11,106 nucleotides of DNA from UBA4466 sp963925035 (lineage in GTDB: Bacteria > Bacteroidota > Bacteroidia > Flavobacteriales_D > Crocinitomicaceae): positions 1-11,106 of the forward strand of contig CAWUSK010000018.1 of assembly GCA_963925035.1 (NCBI GenBank). The letters run 5' to 3'. The translations under genes were made by a program, and so were the position numbers. Shown here in pieces: positions 1 through 6,801 of the stretch (positions are counted from its first letter, which is position 1; each line of letters starts with the position of its first letter). The notes under the pieces were generated by a model. It was given only the letters and a program-made list of their open reading frames with translations, did not search any database and was not told the origin of the DNA.

Positions 1-2
1 TG

Positions 3-83
3 GTAAACAGAACCTACCTGAGTAAGGAGGGAAAACAACGAAAAGTCACTGAAATTGAAATAAAACACGTGATCGGATTGTAA
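3..83 (+). CDS. C-terminal end of an unidentified protein (5' end outside window)
   Basis: The third + frame is open from the window edge and ends at TAA (81-83). It gives 26 residues, VNRTYLSKEG followed by a basic and charged stretch and the ending KHVIGL. The other two + frames stop by base 24, and a strong + strand terminator lies 39 bases downstream, which is what the end of a real transcription unit should look like. The fragment is too short to name. It has no T9SS sorting domain and no terminal aromatic residue of the outer-membrane barrel type, so it may be cytoplasmic. That last point is only inference. Confidence 0.5.
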   Translation, partial: VNRTYLSKEGKQRKVTEIEIKHVIGL

Positions 84-121
84 CAGCTACCTAACCTACA
101 ATTAACAATCTAACCTGCCGC

Positions 122-154
122 AAAACGTCGTCTGAATTTCATTCGGCGTTTTTT
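122..154 (+). terminator. Rho-independent terminator of the upstream + strand gene
   Basis: AAAACGTCG (122-130) pairs with CGGCGTTTT (144-152) through nine positions, one of them a T-G wobble when read as + strand RNA. The intervening bases can add a short inner pairing (TGA with TCA). A run of six T (149-154) follows the GC part of the stem. The orientation fits the end of the gene stopping at 83. Confidence 0.75.
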
Positions 155-185
155 ATTTCCATCATTCGAAGTGAGATTTAAGACC

Positions 186-337
186 GCGCCTAGCATTAGC
201 AAAAGGTGTAAAGAAATGAAAGGTGCTAAAAATTTAAGAAGTTCGAAACGGAGTTAAGACCACGAAGTAGCACCGAAGGTAAATCACTGACATTTTCAAC
301 GTTCATAATTGGAAACGAATTGCGCAATGCTAGGCGC
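186..337. repeat. Perfect 12-bp inverted repeat pair spanning 152 bp
   Basis: The arms are 186-197 and 326-337, separated by 128 bases that contain a second, 7-bp inverted pair (222-228 and 268-274). The nesting suggests a folded RNA or a short inverted-repeat element rather than chance. No transposase is present and no target-site duplication was recognised. Confidence 0.55.
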
Positions 338-347
338 TAGACCTTTT

Positions 348-406
348 TTGTTTCTTTTTCGGGGCGATGCTTCCGTGTAGCAGCCACGGAGTAAAAAAAG
401 AAAGAA
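348..406. repeat. Long A/T-tract hairpin with inner GC stem-loop
   Basis: Bases 348-359 (TTGTTTCTTTTT) pair with 395-406 at 11 of 12 positions. Inside, TCCGTG (372-377) pairs with CACGGA (385-390) around a 7-base loop. On the - strand this lies just after the stop of the 424-1839 gene and could act as that operon's 3' end structure. However, the T-run on that strand precedes the GC hairpin instead of following it, so it is not a textbook terminator. Confidence 0.45.
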
Positions 407-423
407 GATAATTGAAGAATGAA

Positions 424-1839
424 TCAGTAATTCCTATAATCATTCCACAACATACTCCTTAACCCAACAACCAATCGATAATTCAGTTTATTATCAAGCG
501 TTGTATATCCCAAATGATGTTCTAAAAACGCATTCAGTTTTCCGTGCTTCATCACCTTGTACCCTGAAGTAAGCACAACCTTTGTCCCATTGAAGCCTTG
601 ACCTTGTCCAATTGTATGACCATATTCATACGGGCGATTAATATAAGGCGTGTAAACGTCATTTCCATAATTAAAACCGTCTTTGTCCTTTCCTCTCAAA
701 AAGTAATTCGCGAAAACTTTTCCAAACCATTTACCATGCTGCCATTTCAGCTCAACTAAAAGTTCGTGGAAATTCGAACCGTAAGGATGTGCCAAAACAC
801 GTCCTTGATTTCCATAATTTACATCATCTGAAAGATGTGAATAAGTATACGGACGTGCAAAATTGTATTCTACACGGTAAAATAAATCGTGTCCAATTTT
901 ATTGAAACGTCCTTTTACACCTAACTGTCCACCGAACTTACTCGCCCACCACCCACTTTTGGTTCTAATTTCTGCCCAAACAAATTCGTCTAAAATAAAT
1001 TGAGCGTATAAAGTGTGTTTTTTGTACTTAGCGGTTAAATCAAAACCAATTAGCACGTTGTCACTTGAACCGACAGAATATTCTTGTGGTCTGTAAAAAA
1101 CAAAAGGGTTCAAATATTCAGCGTCAAACCCACGATTGACTATGGTGTCTTTCGGTTGAAAAAGCACCGTTTCAAAAAGCCCGATGTTCAACCATTTTGT
1201 CGCATTAAAAGAAACGTGGTGACTGGAAGCAAATTTCCCTTCCCAACGATTGTTGTCACGTTCGCGCAGAAACTGATACATAATTACGTACTCCAATCGC
1301 CAAAAACGCATACCAATTTGTCCAAACGGATAAGGTGTTCCGTAGTCACTTAAAAACATGGAGCGAGCACCTTCACCAATAAAATTATGATCTAGACCAA
1401 CCTGAAAGTTGAAAACGTGGTTTGGCGTATAAGAAATACGTCCGCGCAAATCAGAATACAACGAAACCTTTCCAATGGAATCGGCGATGTAGGATTTTGG
1501 TTGGAACTGATGGCTATTTTGATGAATTCCTTCAATTCCCGCTAGTCGGAAGTACCATTTATCTTTAATATTCGCTTTTAATTCCAATCCCAACCCCGTT
1601 TTATATCCAGATTGTACTTGTTGAAAAAAGTTTAAGTCGCCCAAACCAGCAACTTGAAAATAGGATTTTCCGGCTATATTCGAATTAGACTGACGAATTG
1701 CGGGTTTTACACTTGAGTGATTTGAAATTAAAAGTTTCGCCACAGAGTCACTGGGCATTTCTTCGAACAAGTAATCAACTTCGCCTTGAGAAAGGGTGCT
1801 GAACACACAAAAGATCGCTATGTAGGTAATCCACTTCAT
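424..1839 (-). CDS. RemB/Wzi-like outer-membrane beta-barrel protein (downstream paralog)
   Basis: A 471-residue exported protein. Residues 1-18 form a signal peptide ending near LSQG. From about residue 60 the protein is alternating, aromatic-rich strand sequence, and it ends in a terminal tyrosine, as expected for an outer-membrane barrel. The motif NFIGEGARSMFLSD (152-165), then EYLNPFVFYRPQE (241-253), the segment GSSDN (257-261) and QFILDEF (280-286), are signatures I recall from the Wzi capsule-assembly / gliding protein RemB family. Wzi proteins anchor surface polysaccharide, and RemB is linked to flavobacterial gliding. The exact role here is unknown. It is shorter than RemB, lacking the N-terminal extra region. 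Its ATG overlaps the stop of the preceding gene (TAATG), which fixes the start and implies translational coupling. The two neighbours are paralogs. Confidence 0.8.
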   Translation of the reverse strand: MKWITYIAIFCVFSTLSQGEVDYLFEEMPSDSVAKLLISNHSSVKPAIRQSNSNIAGKSYFQVAGLGDLNFFQQVQSGYKTGLGLELKANIKDKWYFRLAGIEGIHQNSHQFQPKSYIADSIGKVSLYSDLRGRISYTPNHVFNFQVGLDHNFIGEGARSMFLSDYGTPYPFGQIGMRFWRLEYVIMYQFLRERDNNRWEGKFASSHHVSFNATKWLNIGLFETVLFQPKDTIVNRGFDAEYLNPFVFYRPQEYSVGSSDNVLIGFDLTAKYKKHTLYAQFILDEFVWAEIRTKSGWWASKFGGQLGVKGRFNKIGHDLFYRVEYNFARPYTYSHLSDDVNYGNQGRVLAHPYGSNFHELLVELKWQHGKWFGKVFANYFLRGKDKDGFNYGNDVYTPYINRPYEYGHTIGQGQGFNGTKVVLTSGYKVMKHGKLNAFLEHHLGYTTLDNKLNYRLVVGLRSMLWNDYRNY

Positions 1840-3428
1840 TAGAAATCTTTGTAATGATTAATGAAACCTGTTCGTACTCCAATGTTCAGTTGGTTTGTGG
1901 TGAGCATGTTTGGATAGTCAATTGTTCTGAAGGTATAATTCCCAAAAACCGAAAAGTTCATTTTACGGTTAAAGCGATAACCAACCTCAACAGAAGCATA
2001 GAATACATTATTTGAAGCGAGCGTTTGTGCGTCGTAAGTTGGCAATAAGCTTGTAGAAGAGTAATTCGCTAACAAATAATAAACTGCTGTTACTTCAGCA
2101 TAAACGCGTTTGATTTCATAATTCGAACGAAGAATAATTTCCTGAAACCCATTTCCTTTTACGTGTGCCAAAGGCATATTGAAATGTGAAGCGTTTAACC
2201 TTGGGTTATTCGATTGATAAAGGTTACTTGAAGTATAATTGTACTCTGCTTGCAACATGAAGTCCTTCAATCCGAAATAGTTGTATCCGCGGTATCCAAT
2301 TTGAAAGCCTAATTTCTTCGTGTCATAATCATTCAAGGCAACTTGTGCATACAACCGGTGAAGCTTCCCAACTTGGTAACCGACATTTAAACCAAGTAAC
2401 GAAACAACTTTATTTTTGTATTTCAAGACAAGTCCAGATAAAAAAGGAATGGGATTATAAAATAATGGGTGAGATTGTTTACTTGTTATAGAATCTCCAC
2501 GATTCCATTCACCACTTTCAAATAAGCTAATGGCAATCTTCTTCGTTGGCTTGTAGGTGAAATAGTTCACTGAATATCCTTTTGCCTCGTAATACGATTC
2601 AACCGAGCCTGTTGCAGGTCGACGCATTAAATTCATGTGGCGCGAACGCATGTATGAAAAACTAAATTTTGGGTGAATGTCCCAGTCAATTCTAAAATAC
2701 GGTGCGCTATAAGAGTTGTCAGACAATAATAATGAACGATAACCATCACCCACAAACTGCGAATTATTACCAGCAGTGACGCTTAAAATTTTAAACGGCG
2801 CATATACAAAATAACCAATTGCGTAAGCATAATCGAAGCCGTCTCCTTTAAACGGTTTTGTACGTCCACCGCCAGGAAACACTGCATTTTGTCTACCATA
2901 AGTTGAATCACCAGGGTAAAGTTCGCCCAAAGAAGTATAATACGCTGTTTCATAATTAGCGTAACGACCTTGGTTTTCATACAAGGATGTGGAAAAGGAG
3001 AAATTTTCAAATAATGACCCTTCGACATGTATTCCCTTGCTATTTTGAAACAATGTTCGAGAGACAGTGTCGCTAAGATCTCTTCCGATAGAGAAATCAA
3101 TCGCAGGAGAAAGTTTAAAGTAAAAATCCTTTCCCCTTAACTCAACCAGGTATTTCTTAAACAGTACGTTGGTGAATTTATAAAACTGTTTTGACGAGTC
3201 GTTGATGATTGGGATGAGGTTGTATTTTGATTCATTAACCGGGAAGAAGGAACCTTCATTGTACGATTCAATTTCTTTATTGGCAAAAAGTTGGTCTTTG
3301 TAAAAGGAATGAATCGGAACCAAGTTCTGCTGTGAAACAGCGAAAAAAGACATCATAGCAAAACAAACGAAAACAAAATGTTTAATTCCGATGGCCAGTG
3401 ATTGAATCTTGTTTCGTAGTTGATACAT
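1839..3428 (-). CDS. RemB/Wzi-like outer-membrane beta-barrel protein (upstream paralog)
   Basis: A 529-residue exported protein, first gene of a two-gene operon. The N-terminus has a rather long basic region, then a hydrophobic core at about 17-31 and a likely cleavage after VSQ (about residue 33). The segment YLVELRGKDFYFKLSPA (93-109), IGRDL (114-118) and ENQGRYA (151-157) resemble the N-terminal strands of RemB-family barrels. The motif NNSQFVGDGYRSLLLSD (221-237) matches the NFIGEGARSMFLSD motif of the next gene, showing common descent. After that motif the two diverge: the YLNP..FYRPQE and LDEF signatures are weak or altered here (HPLFYNPIPF). It ends in F, as outer-membrane barrels do. 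It may form a pair with the downstream barrel or act in polysaccharide or gliding-related surface work. This is inference. Confidence 0.75.
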   Translation of the reverse strand: MYQLRNKIQSLAIGIKHFVFVCFAMMSFFAVSQQNLVPIHSFYKDQLFANKEIESYNEGSFFPVNESKYNLIPIINDSSKQFYKFTNVLFKKYLVELRGKDFYFKLSPAIDFSIGRDLSDTVSRTLFQNSKGIHVEGSLFENFSFSTSLYENQGRYANYETAYYTSLGELYPGDSTYGRQNAVFPGGGRTKPFKGDGFDYAYAIGYFVYAPFKILSVTAGNNSQFVGDGYRSLLLSDNSYSAPYFRIDWDIHPKFSFSYMRSRHMNLMRRPATGSVESYYEAKGYSVNYFTYKPTKKIAISLFESGEWNRGDSITSKQSHPLFYNPIPFLSGLVLKYKNKVVSLLGLNVGYQVGKLHRLYAQVALNDYDTKKLGFQIGYRGYNYFGLKDFMLQAEYNYTSSNLYQSNNPRLNASHFNMPLAHVKGNGFQEIILRSNYEIKRVYAEVTAVYYLLANYSSTSLLPTYDAQTLASNNVFYASVEVGYRFNRKMNFSVFGNYTFRTIDYPNMLTTNQLNIGVRTGFINHYKDF

Positions 3429-3445
3429 TGACTGCTTTAAGGTGT

Positions 3446-3476
3446 TAAAGATACAAATCTTTGGTGTTTAGGTCAA
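3446..3476 (-). promoter_or_regulatory. Putative Bacteroidota promoter for the RemB/Wzi-like pair
   Basis: Read on the - strand, TTG (3476-3474) is followed after 20 bases by TATCTTTA (3453-3446), a 7-of-8 match to the Bacteroidota -7 box TAnnTTTG at normal spacing. Transcription would start near 3440, leaving a very short leader before the ATG at 3428. Confidence 0.4.
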
Positions 3477-3486
3477 TTTGAGGCAC

Positions 3487-3519
3487 AAAAAAACCGCTAA
3501 CGTTTTCGTTAACGGTTTT
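3487..3519 (-). terminator. Rho-independent terminator of the T9SS cargo gene
   Basis: Bases 3490-3502 pair with 3507-3519 (13 positions) around a TTTT loop. The one imperfect position is a U-G wobble only when read as - strand RNA, and on that strand a run of seven U (3493-3487) ends the structure. Both points assign it to the gene stopping at 3536. It separates that gene from the barrel pair downstream. Confidence 0.8.
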
Positions 3520-3535
3520 AATACTTTATGCAGAA

Positions 3536-4261
3536 TTAATGCCTAACAATCAATTTTCGTGTAATTGGCTTTATTCCTTCTGCCTCAACAGTGATGAAAT
3601 AAATTCCGTTTTTAAACTTCGTTACGTCTACTTTTTTAGAGCTTTCATAAACTATTTCTTTTACAACAACGTTTCCAAGAACGTCAACTATTTTCAAATT
3701 TGCAGAAGAAACACCTTCCATATTAATGTTAACAACGTTAGACGCAGGGTTAGGAGCAACAGTTAATGCTAAAGAAACATTTTCAGACAGGCCTAAAGTT
3801 TTTGTAATCGTTACATCAACAGAATCAACCTTTGTGGTACCATTCATGATGTAGTACCTAAAAGAAGAAGACCCTCCTGTTGGAGCTTCAATGTAGATAT
3901 TGATTTCAGCATCCGTTGTTGTTGTTTGAACAGGAACAGTGTATCCAGTTGTAAAGCTATCTCCTGAAGGAGTGCTGCATTCACCGACTGCTTGTGAAAC
4001 AGCTCCCCAACAAACCTGGTCAGTCCAACCAATAGACGAAGTTAATCTAATACGCATAAGTCCCCAATCTTGATCTGAACCAGTAAGATTATCTACAGTG
4101 AAATCTAAAATGTGCTCATTCGTCGAAACAGTTACGGTTTCATTTACTACTGTTCCAGAAACATCCGTTGGCGTTCCTTTAACTCTAATGCTCGCTCCTT
4201 GGGCAAATGTCCCACTAGCAAAAAGTGTTAAGGTAACTACTGCAAGTATTATTTTTTTCAT
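3536..4261 (-). CDS. Small secreted protein with type IX secretion C-terminal sorting domain
   Basis: A 241-residue protein with three parts. Residues 1-20 are a classical signal peptide (cleavage at TFA|QG). Residues 21-155 form a beta-rich, Thr/Ser-rich domain of unknown function with two cysteines, C84 and C95, in QVCWG and GECST, that could form a disulfide. Residues 166-241 form a type A T9SS sorting domain: the PNPASN motif (170-175), the LKIVDVLGNVV strand, the FKNGIYFITV turn, and a basic end (KLIVRH). The protein should therefore cross the outer membrane by T9SS and be released or anchored at the surface after removal of the sorting domain. It stands alone, with its own promoter-like box upstream and terminator downstream. 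The family of the N-terminal domain is not recognised, so no activity is proposed. Confidence 0.85.
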   Translation of the reverse strand: MKKIILAVVTLTLFASGTFAQGASIRVKGTPTDVSGTVVNETVTVSTNEHILDFTVDNLTGSDQDWGLMRIRLTSSIGWTDQVCWGAVSQAVGECSTPSGDSFTTGYTVPVQTTTTDAEINIYIEAPTGGSSSFRYYIMNGTTKVDSVDVTITKTLGLSENVSLALTVAPNPASNVVNINMEGVSSANLKIVDVLGNVVVKEIVYESSKKVDVTKFKNGIYFITVEAEGIKPITRKLIVRH

Positions 4262-4292
4262 ATAATTCGTTTTAAATTTTAGTGCTTCCCAA

Positions 4293-4300
4293 CAAATATA
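4293..4300 (-). promoter_or_regulatory. Putative -7 box for the T9SS cargo gene
   Basis: TATATTTG on the - strand is an exact TAnnTTTG match 31 bases upstream of the ATG. No TTG is found at the usual -33 spacing, so support is only from this box. Confidence 0.4.
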
Positions 4301-4472
4301 GGGAATTCTATTCGCGTTATTACATTATTAACTAGTTTTGAACCAATTCTTGCATCTTATAAGAATAAAAGCTTTTTTTATTAGTTAGACCTCTAAAAAC
4401 GAAGAGGTTTCAAAGTATTATATAGTAACTTTAACAGTAGGATTGCAAGAGTTTGGCGAATTCTCTGTTTCT

Positions 4473-4499
4473 TTGAGCTCAAAAATTGATGTATTTTTG
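4473..4499 (+). promoter_or_regulatory. Putative Bacteroidota promoter for the thioredoxin/barrel operon
   Basis: TATTTTTG (4492-4499) is an exact match to TAnnTTTG. TTG (4473-4475) lies 16 bases upstream, slightly closer than the usual spacing. Transcription would begin near 4505, giving a leader of about 50 bases before the ATG at 4556. This is the only good match in the 294-base intergenic region on this strand. Confidence 0.45.
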
Positions 4500-4506
4500 A
4501 TTTAGG

Positions 4507-4527
4507 GCATCGTTTTTGAAACGTTGC
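4507..4527 (+). other. Stem-loop / dyad at the start of the thioredoxin operon leader
   Basis: GCA-T-CGTTT, loop TTG, AAACG-T-TGC. Eight base pairs with one T-T mismatch, placed just after the predicted promoter. It could be a leader hairpin that protects the mRNA, or a symmetric regulator-binding site. It has no following T-run, so it is not a terminator. Confidence 0.35.
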
Positions 4528-4555
4528 TTGCCAGAACATAAAAAATTAAAGCAGT

Positions 4556-5077
4556 ATGAAAAAATTAGCTCTCCTTTTTGTTGGGTTTTCTCTAACAATT
4601 TCTTTTGTTTCTTTATCGCAAGAGGAAGGACACAAACAGATATTAGAAAAAAAAGTAGCCTCAGTTCAATTGAAAGATATGGACGGAAAGTCAATTAACA
4701 CGTCAGAACTTGGGTTTGATGGGCCGGTTATTATTAGTTTTTGGGCAACTTGGTGCTCACCTTGTAAGCGTGAGTTAAACACGATTCACGAGTTATATAC
4801 AGATTGGCAAGAAGAAACTGGGGTAAACCTCGTAGCTGTTTCCATTGACGATAGTAAAACAGCAAATTCCGTTGCAATGTATGCAAACGGAAAAAGCTGG
4901 GAGTACTTGGTATTACTTGATCCTAACGGAGACTTTAAAAGAGCAATGGGTGTAAACAATGTTCCGCACACCTTTTTAGTAGATACTGATGGAAATATCG
5001 TTTATTCCCACAACAATTACGCACCAGGAGACGAAGATGCTTTATACGAAGAGCTTTTGAAATTGGCGGCGAAATAA
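4556..5077 (+). CDS. TlpA-like periplasmic thioredoxin-fold oxidoreductase
   Basis: A 173-residue exported thioredoxin. Residues 1 to about 22 are a signal peptide without a lipobox cysteine, so the mature protein should be soluble in the periplasm. The redoxin domain covers about 34-170. The active site is WCSPC (W66 to C70, catalytic C67 and C70) after the strand PVIISFWAT, and the cis-proline is P137 in NNVPHTFLVD. C67 and C70 are its only cysteines. TlpA/ResA-type proteins usually reduce disulfides in exported proteins, but the substrate here is not shown. It is the first gene of an operon: a DUF6029 barrel follows after 20 bases, then an Omp28-related lipoprotein. The A-rich stretch before the ATG is usual for Bacteroidota translation starts. 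Confidence 0.9.
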   Translation: MKKLALLFVGFSLTISFVSLSQEEGHKQILEKKVASVQLKDMDGKSINTSELGFDGPVIISFWATWCSPCKRELNTIHELYTDWQEETGVNLVAVSIDDSKTANSVAMYANGKSWEYLVLLDPNGDFKRAMGVNNVPHTFLVDTDGNIVYSHNNYAPGDEDALYEELLKLAAK

Positions 5078-5097
5078 TTTAGATTGAATTAACTTCT

Positions 5098-6798
5098 ATG
5101 AAAAAAATCTCCTTAGTTATCCTTATGACTTCGGTTTCCCTGGCAGGAAAAAGTCAAATTGAAGGATTAAATATTACTGGAAACATTGAAACAACGTTTC
5201 AATACTTGAACGAAGACACCTTAATTGGAGCAGCTCAACCAGACTCTAAAGCGTTATTAAACACTTATATGAACACCTTTATTACCTATAAAGGGTTTAA
5301 AGCGGGGGCGCGTTTTGAGTCGTATTTACCTAGAATTCAAGGTTATCCAAACCGCTTTGATGGCACAGGTGTTGGTATGCGTTACATTGGCTATGCAAAC
5401 GACTTTGTTGATGTAACTATCGGTTCGTTTTACGAGCAATTTGGATCAGGTATGGCGCTAAGAGCCTATGAAGATCGTGCACTTGGTTATGATAACTTCT
5501 TAGATGGCGTTCGTTTAATTGTTCGTCCATTAAATGGATTAATATTTAAAGGAGTTTATGGATATCAAAGGTTGTCCTTTGACAATGGTAAAATTGTACA
5601 CTCGGGAGGAATTGTACGTGGATTTGATGGAGAGTTTAACATTAATTTAGCGTTCAAAAAACTACAGGACAAAAAACTCAATGTTACCATCGGAGGTTCA
5701 TTTGTAAGTAAGTACCAAAAAGACGATAATGATGCATTAATCCTTCCTGAAAACGTTGGGGTATACGGTGGTCGAGCTAAAGTTCGATATGGCAAATTTT
5801 CCTTAGATGGAGAGTACCTTATAAAAGGTCAAGATCCATCCGTTGATAACGGATATATTTATAATACAGGTCATGCAGCATTGATTAATTTTGCATACTC
5901 TCAAAAAGGATTGGGAATTTTATTTTCCGCTAAATCAGTAGATAACATGAGTTATCGTTCGGATAGAACAAAGGAACTAACGGATGCATTTATCAACTAT
6001 TTGCCTGCATTAAATAAAACGCATACGTACAACTTAGTTGCATCTCTTTATCCATATGCCACACAACCAACAGGAGAAATTGCTTATCAAGCAGAGGTTC
6101 TTTACACCATTAAAAAAGGAACAAAAATTGGAGGAAAATATGGAACGTCAATTAACGCGAATTTTTCGACGGCCTTCAAACCAATGCAGCACACGAATGG
6201 ATTTAGCCCAACGGATTCCACGCGAGTTACCTATAAAGGAAAGGTGTTCGACCAAAGTGATAGTTTGTTGTGGAGAGATATCAACATTAATATTTATAGA
6301 AAATTCTCACCAATATTCAACTTGCGTGTAAGCTACTTCAATATAAATGTCAATAATGATATTGCTAAAATTTCTGGAGATGCATATGGAATTATTCAAT
6401 CACACATTGGTGTTATTGAAACAGGTATTAAGTTAGGAAAGAAACATTCATTACGTATTGAATTGCAAGGGCTGTTCGTTAATAAAGTAGAAAAGGAAAC
6501 ATCACCAGGAAACATTGAAAAGGTGGTAAATGATAAAGGAGATTGGGCTACACTGTTATTGGAATATTCAATTGCACCAAATTGGTTTTTTAGTGTTATG
6601 GACCAGTTTAATTACGGAAATAAAAAGGCAGACTTACGTTTACATTATGCGTATGCATCTATTGGTTACATTCGTGAAGCGACTAGAATAACAATTGGTT
6701 ACGGTCGTCAACGCGAAGGGTTGTTTTGTGTTGGAGGAGTTTGCCGATATGTTCCTGCATCAAACGGGTTAACACTTTCATTCACTCAAAGTTTTTAA
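5098..6798 (+). CDS. DUF6029-family outer-membrane beta-barrel protein
   Basis: A 566-residue protein. Residues 1 to about 19 are a signal peptide (LAGKSQ). The rest is alternating amphipathic strand sequence ending in SFTQSF with a terminal phenylalanine, typical of an outer-membrane barrel. The N-terminal GNIETTFQYLNEDTLIGA (28-45) and the segment GSFYEQFGSGMALRAYEDR (109-127) are what I recall as DUF6029 signatures. The only two cysteines of the protein are C544 and C549 in FCVGGVCRYVP, just before the last strand. There is no plug or TonB box visible, so it is not a TonB-dependent receptor. It sits between two thioredoxin-fold genes, separated from the next by 3 bases. Substrate and role are unknown. 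Family assignment is from memory of conserved motifs. Confidence 0.75.
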   Translation: MKKISLVILMTSVSLAGKSQIEGLNITGNIETTFQYLNEDTLIGAAQPDSKALLNTYMNTFITYKGFKAGARFESYLPRIQGYPNRFDGTGVGMRYIGYANDFVDVTIGSFYEQFGSGMALRAYEDRALGYDNFLDGVRLIVRPLNGLIFKGVYGYQRLSFDNGKIVHSGGIVRGFDGEFNINLAFKKLQDKKLNVTIGGSFVSKYQKDDNDALILPENVGVYGGRAKVRYGKFSLDGEYLIKGQDPSVDNGYIYNTGHAALINFAYSQKGLGILFSAKSVDNMSYRSDRTKELTDAFINYLPALNKTHTYNLVASLYPYATQPTGEIAYQAEVLYTIKKGTKIGGKYGTSINANFSTAFKPMQHTNGFSPTDSTRVTYKGKVFDQSDSLLWRDININIYRKFSPIFNLRVSYFNINVNNDIAKISGDAYGIIQSHIGVIETGIKLGKKHSLRIELQGLFVNKVEKETSPGNIEKVVNDKGDWATLLLEYSIAPNWFFSVMDQFNYGNKKADLRLHYAYASIGYIREATRITIGYGRQREGLFCVGGVCRYVPASNGLTLSFTQSF

Positions 6799-6801
6799 AA
6801 G

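Larger units (their letters stand above)
155..423. other. Non-coding region rich in nested inverted repeats
   Basis: No credible gene is seen here. GCGCCTAGCATT (186-197) is perfectly complementary to AATGCTAGGCGC (326-337). Inside this pair GGTGCTA (222-228) is complementary to TAGCACC (268-274). ATTGCGCAAT (319-328) is itself palindromic. TTTAAGACCGCG (177-188) partly repeats as TTAAGACCACG (254-264), and AAAGGTGTAAA recurs nearby as AAAGGTGCTAAA. A T-tract/A-tract hairpin occupies 348-406. The region lies between the ends of two converging transcripts. It could be a dispersed intergenic repeat, the remnant of a miniature mobile element, or a structured 3' UTR. Copies elsewhere in the genome cannot be seen from here. 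Confidence 0.5.

Noticed and set aside
186..337. Insertion sequence or transposon interpretation of the inverted repeat
   Set aside because: There is no transposase, the spacing is only 128 bases and no target-site duplication is visible. A miniature element or structured RNA is possible, but an insertion sequence is not supported.
1084..1353. 89-residue open frame on the + strand opposite the RemB/Wzi-like gene
   Set aside because: It runs antisense to a convincing gene with clear family motifs and shows no domain, signal peptide or start context of its own.
2783..3100. 105-residue - strand open frame inside the 1839-3428 gene
   Set aside because: It is another frame of a confidently identified barrel gene, and its translation shows no recognisable protein features.
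4389..4408. ACCTCT/AGAGGT hairpin as a terminator or attenuator
   Set aside because: The stem is only six pairs with an 8-base loop, and neither strand shows a following T-run. It could be chance in AT-rich intergenic sequence.
5098..6798. TonB-dependent receptor call for the DUF6029 gene
   Set aside because: No plug domain or TonB box is visible, and at 566 residues it is shorter than such receptors. DUF6029 motifs fit better.
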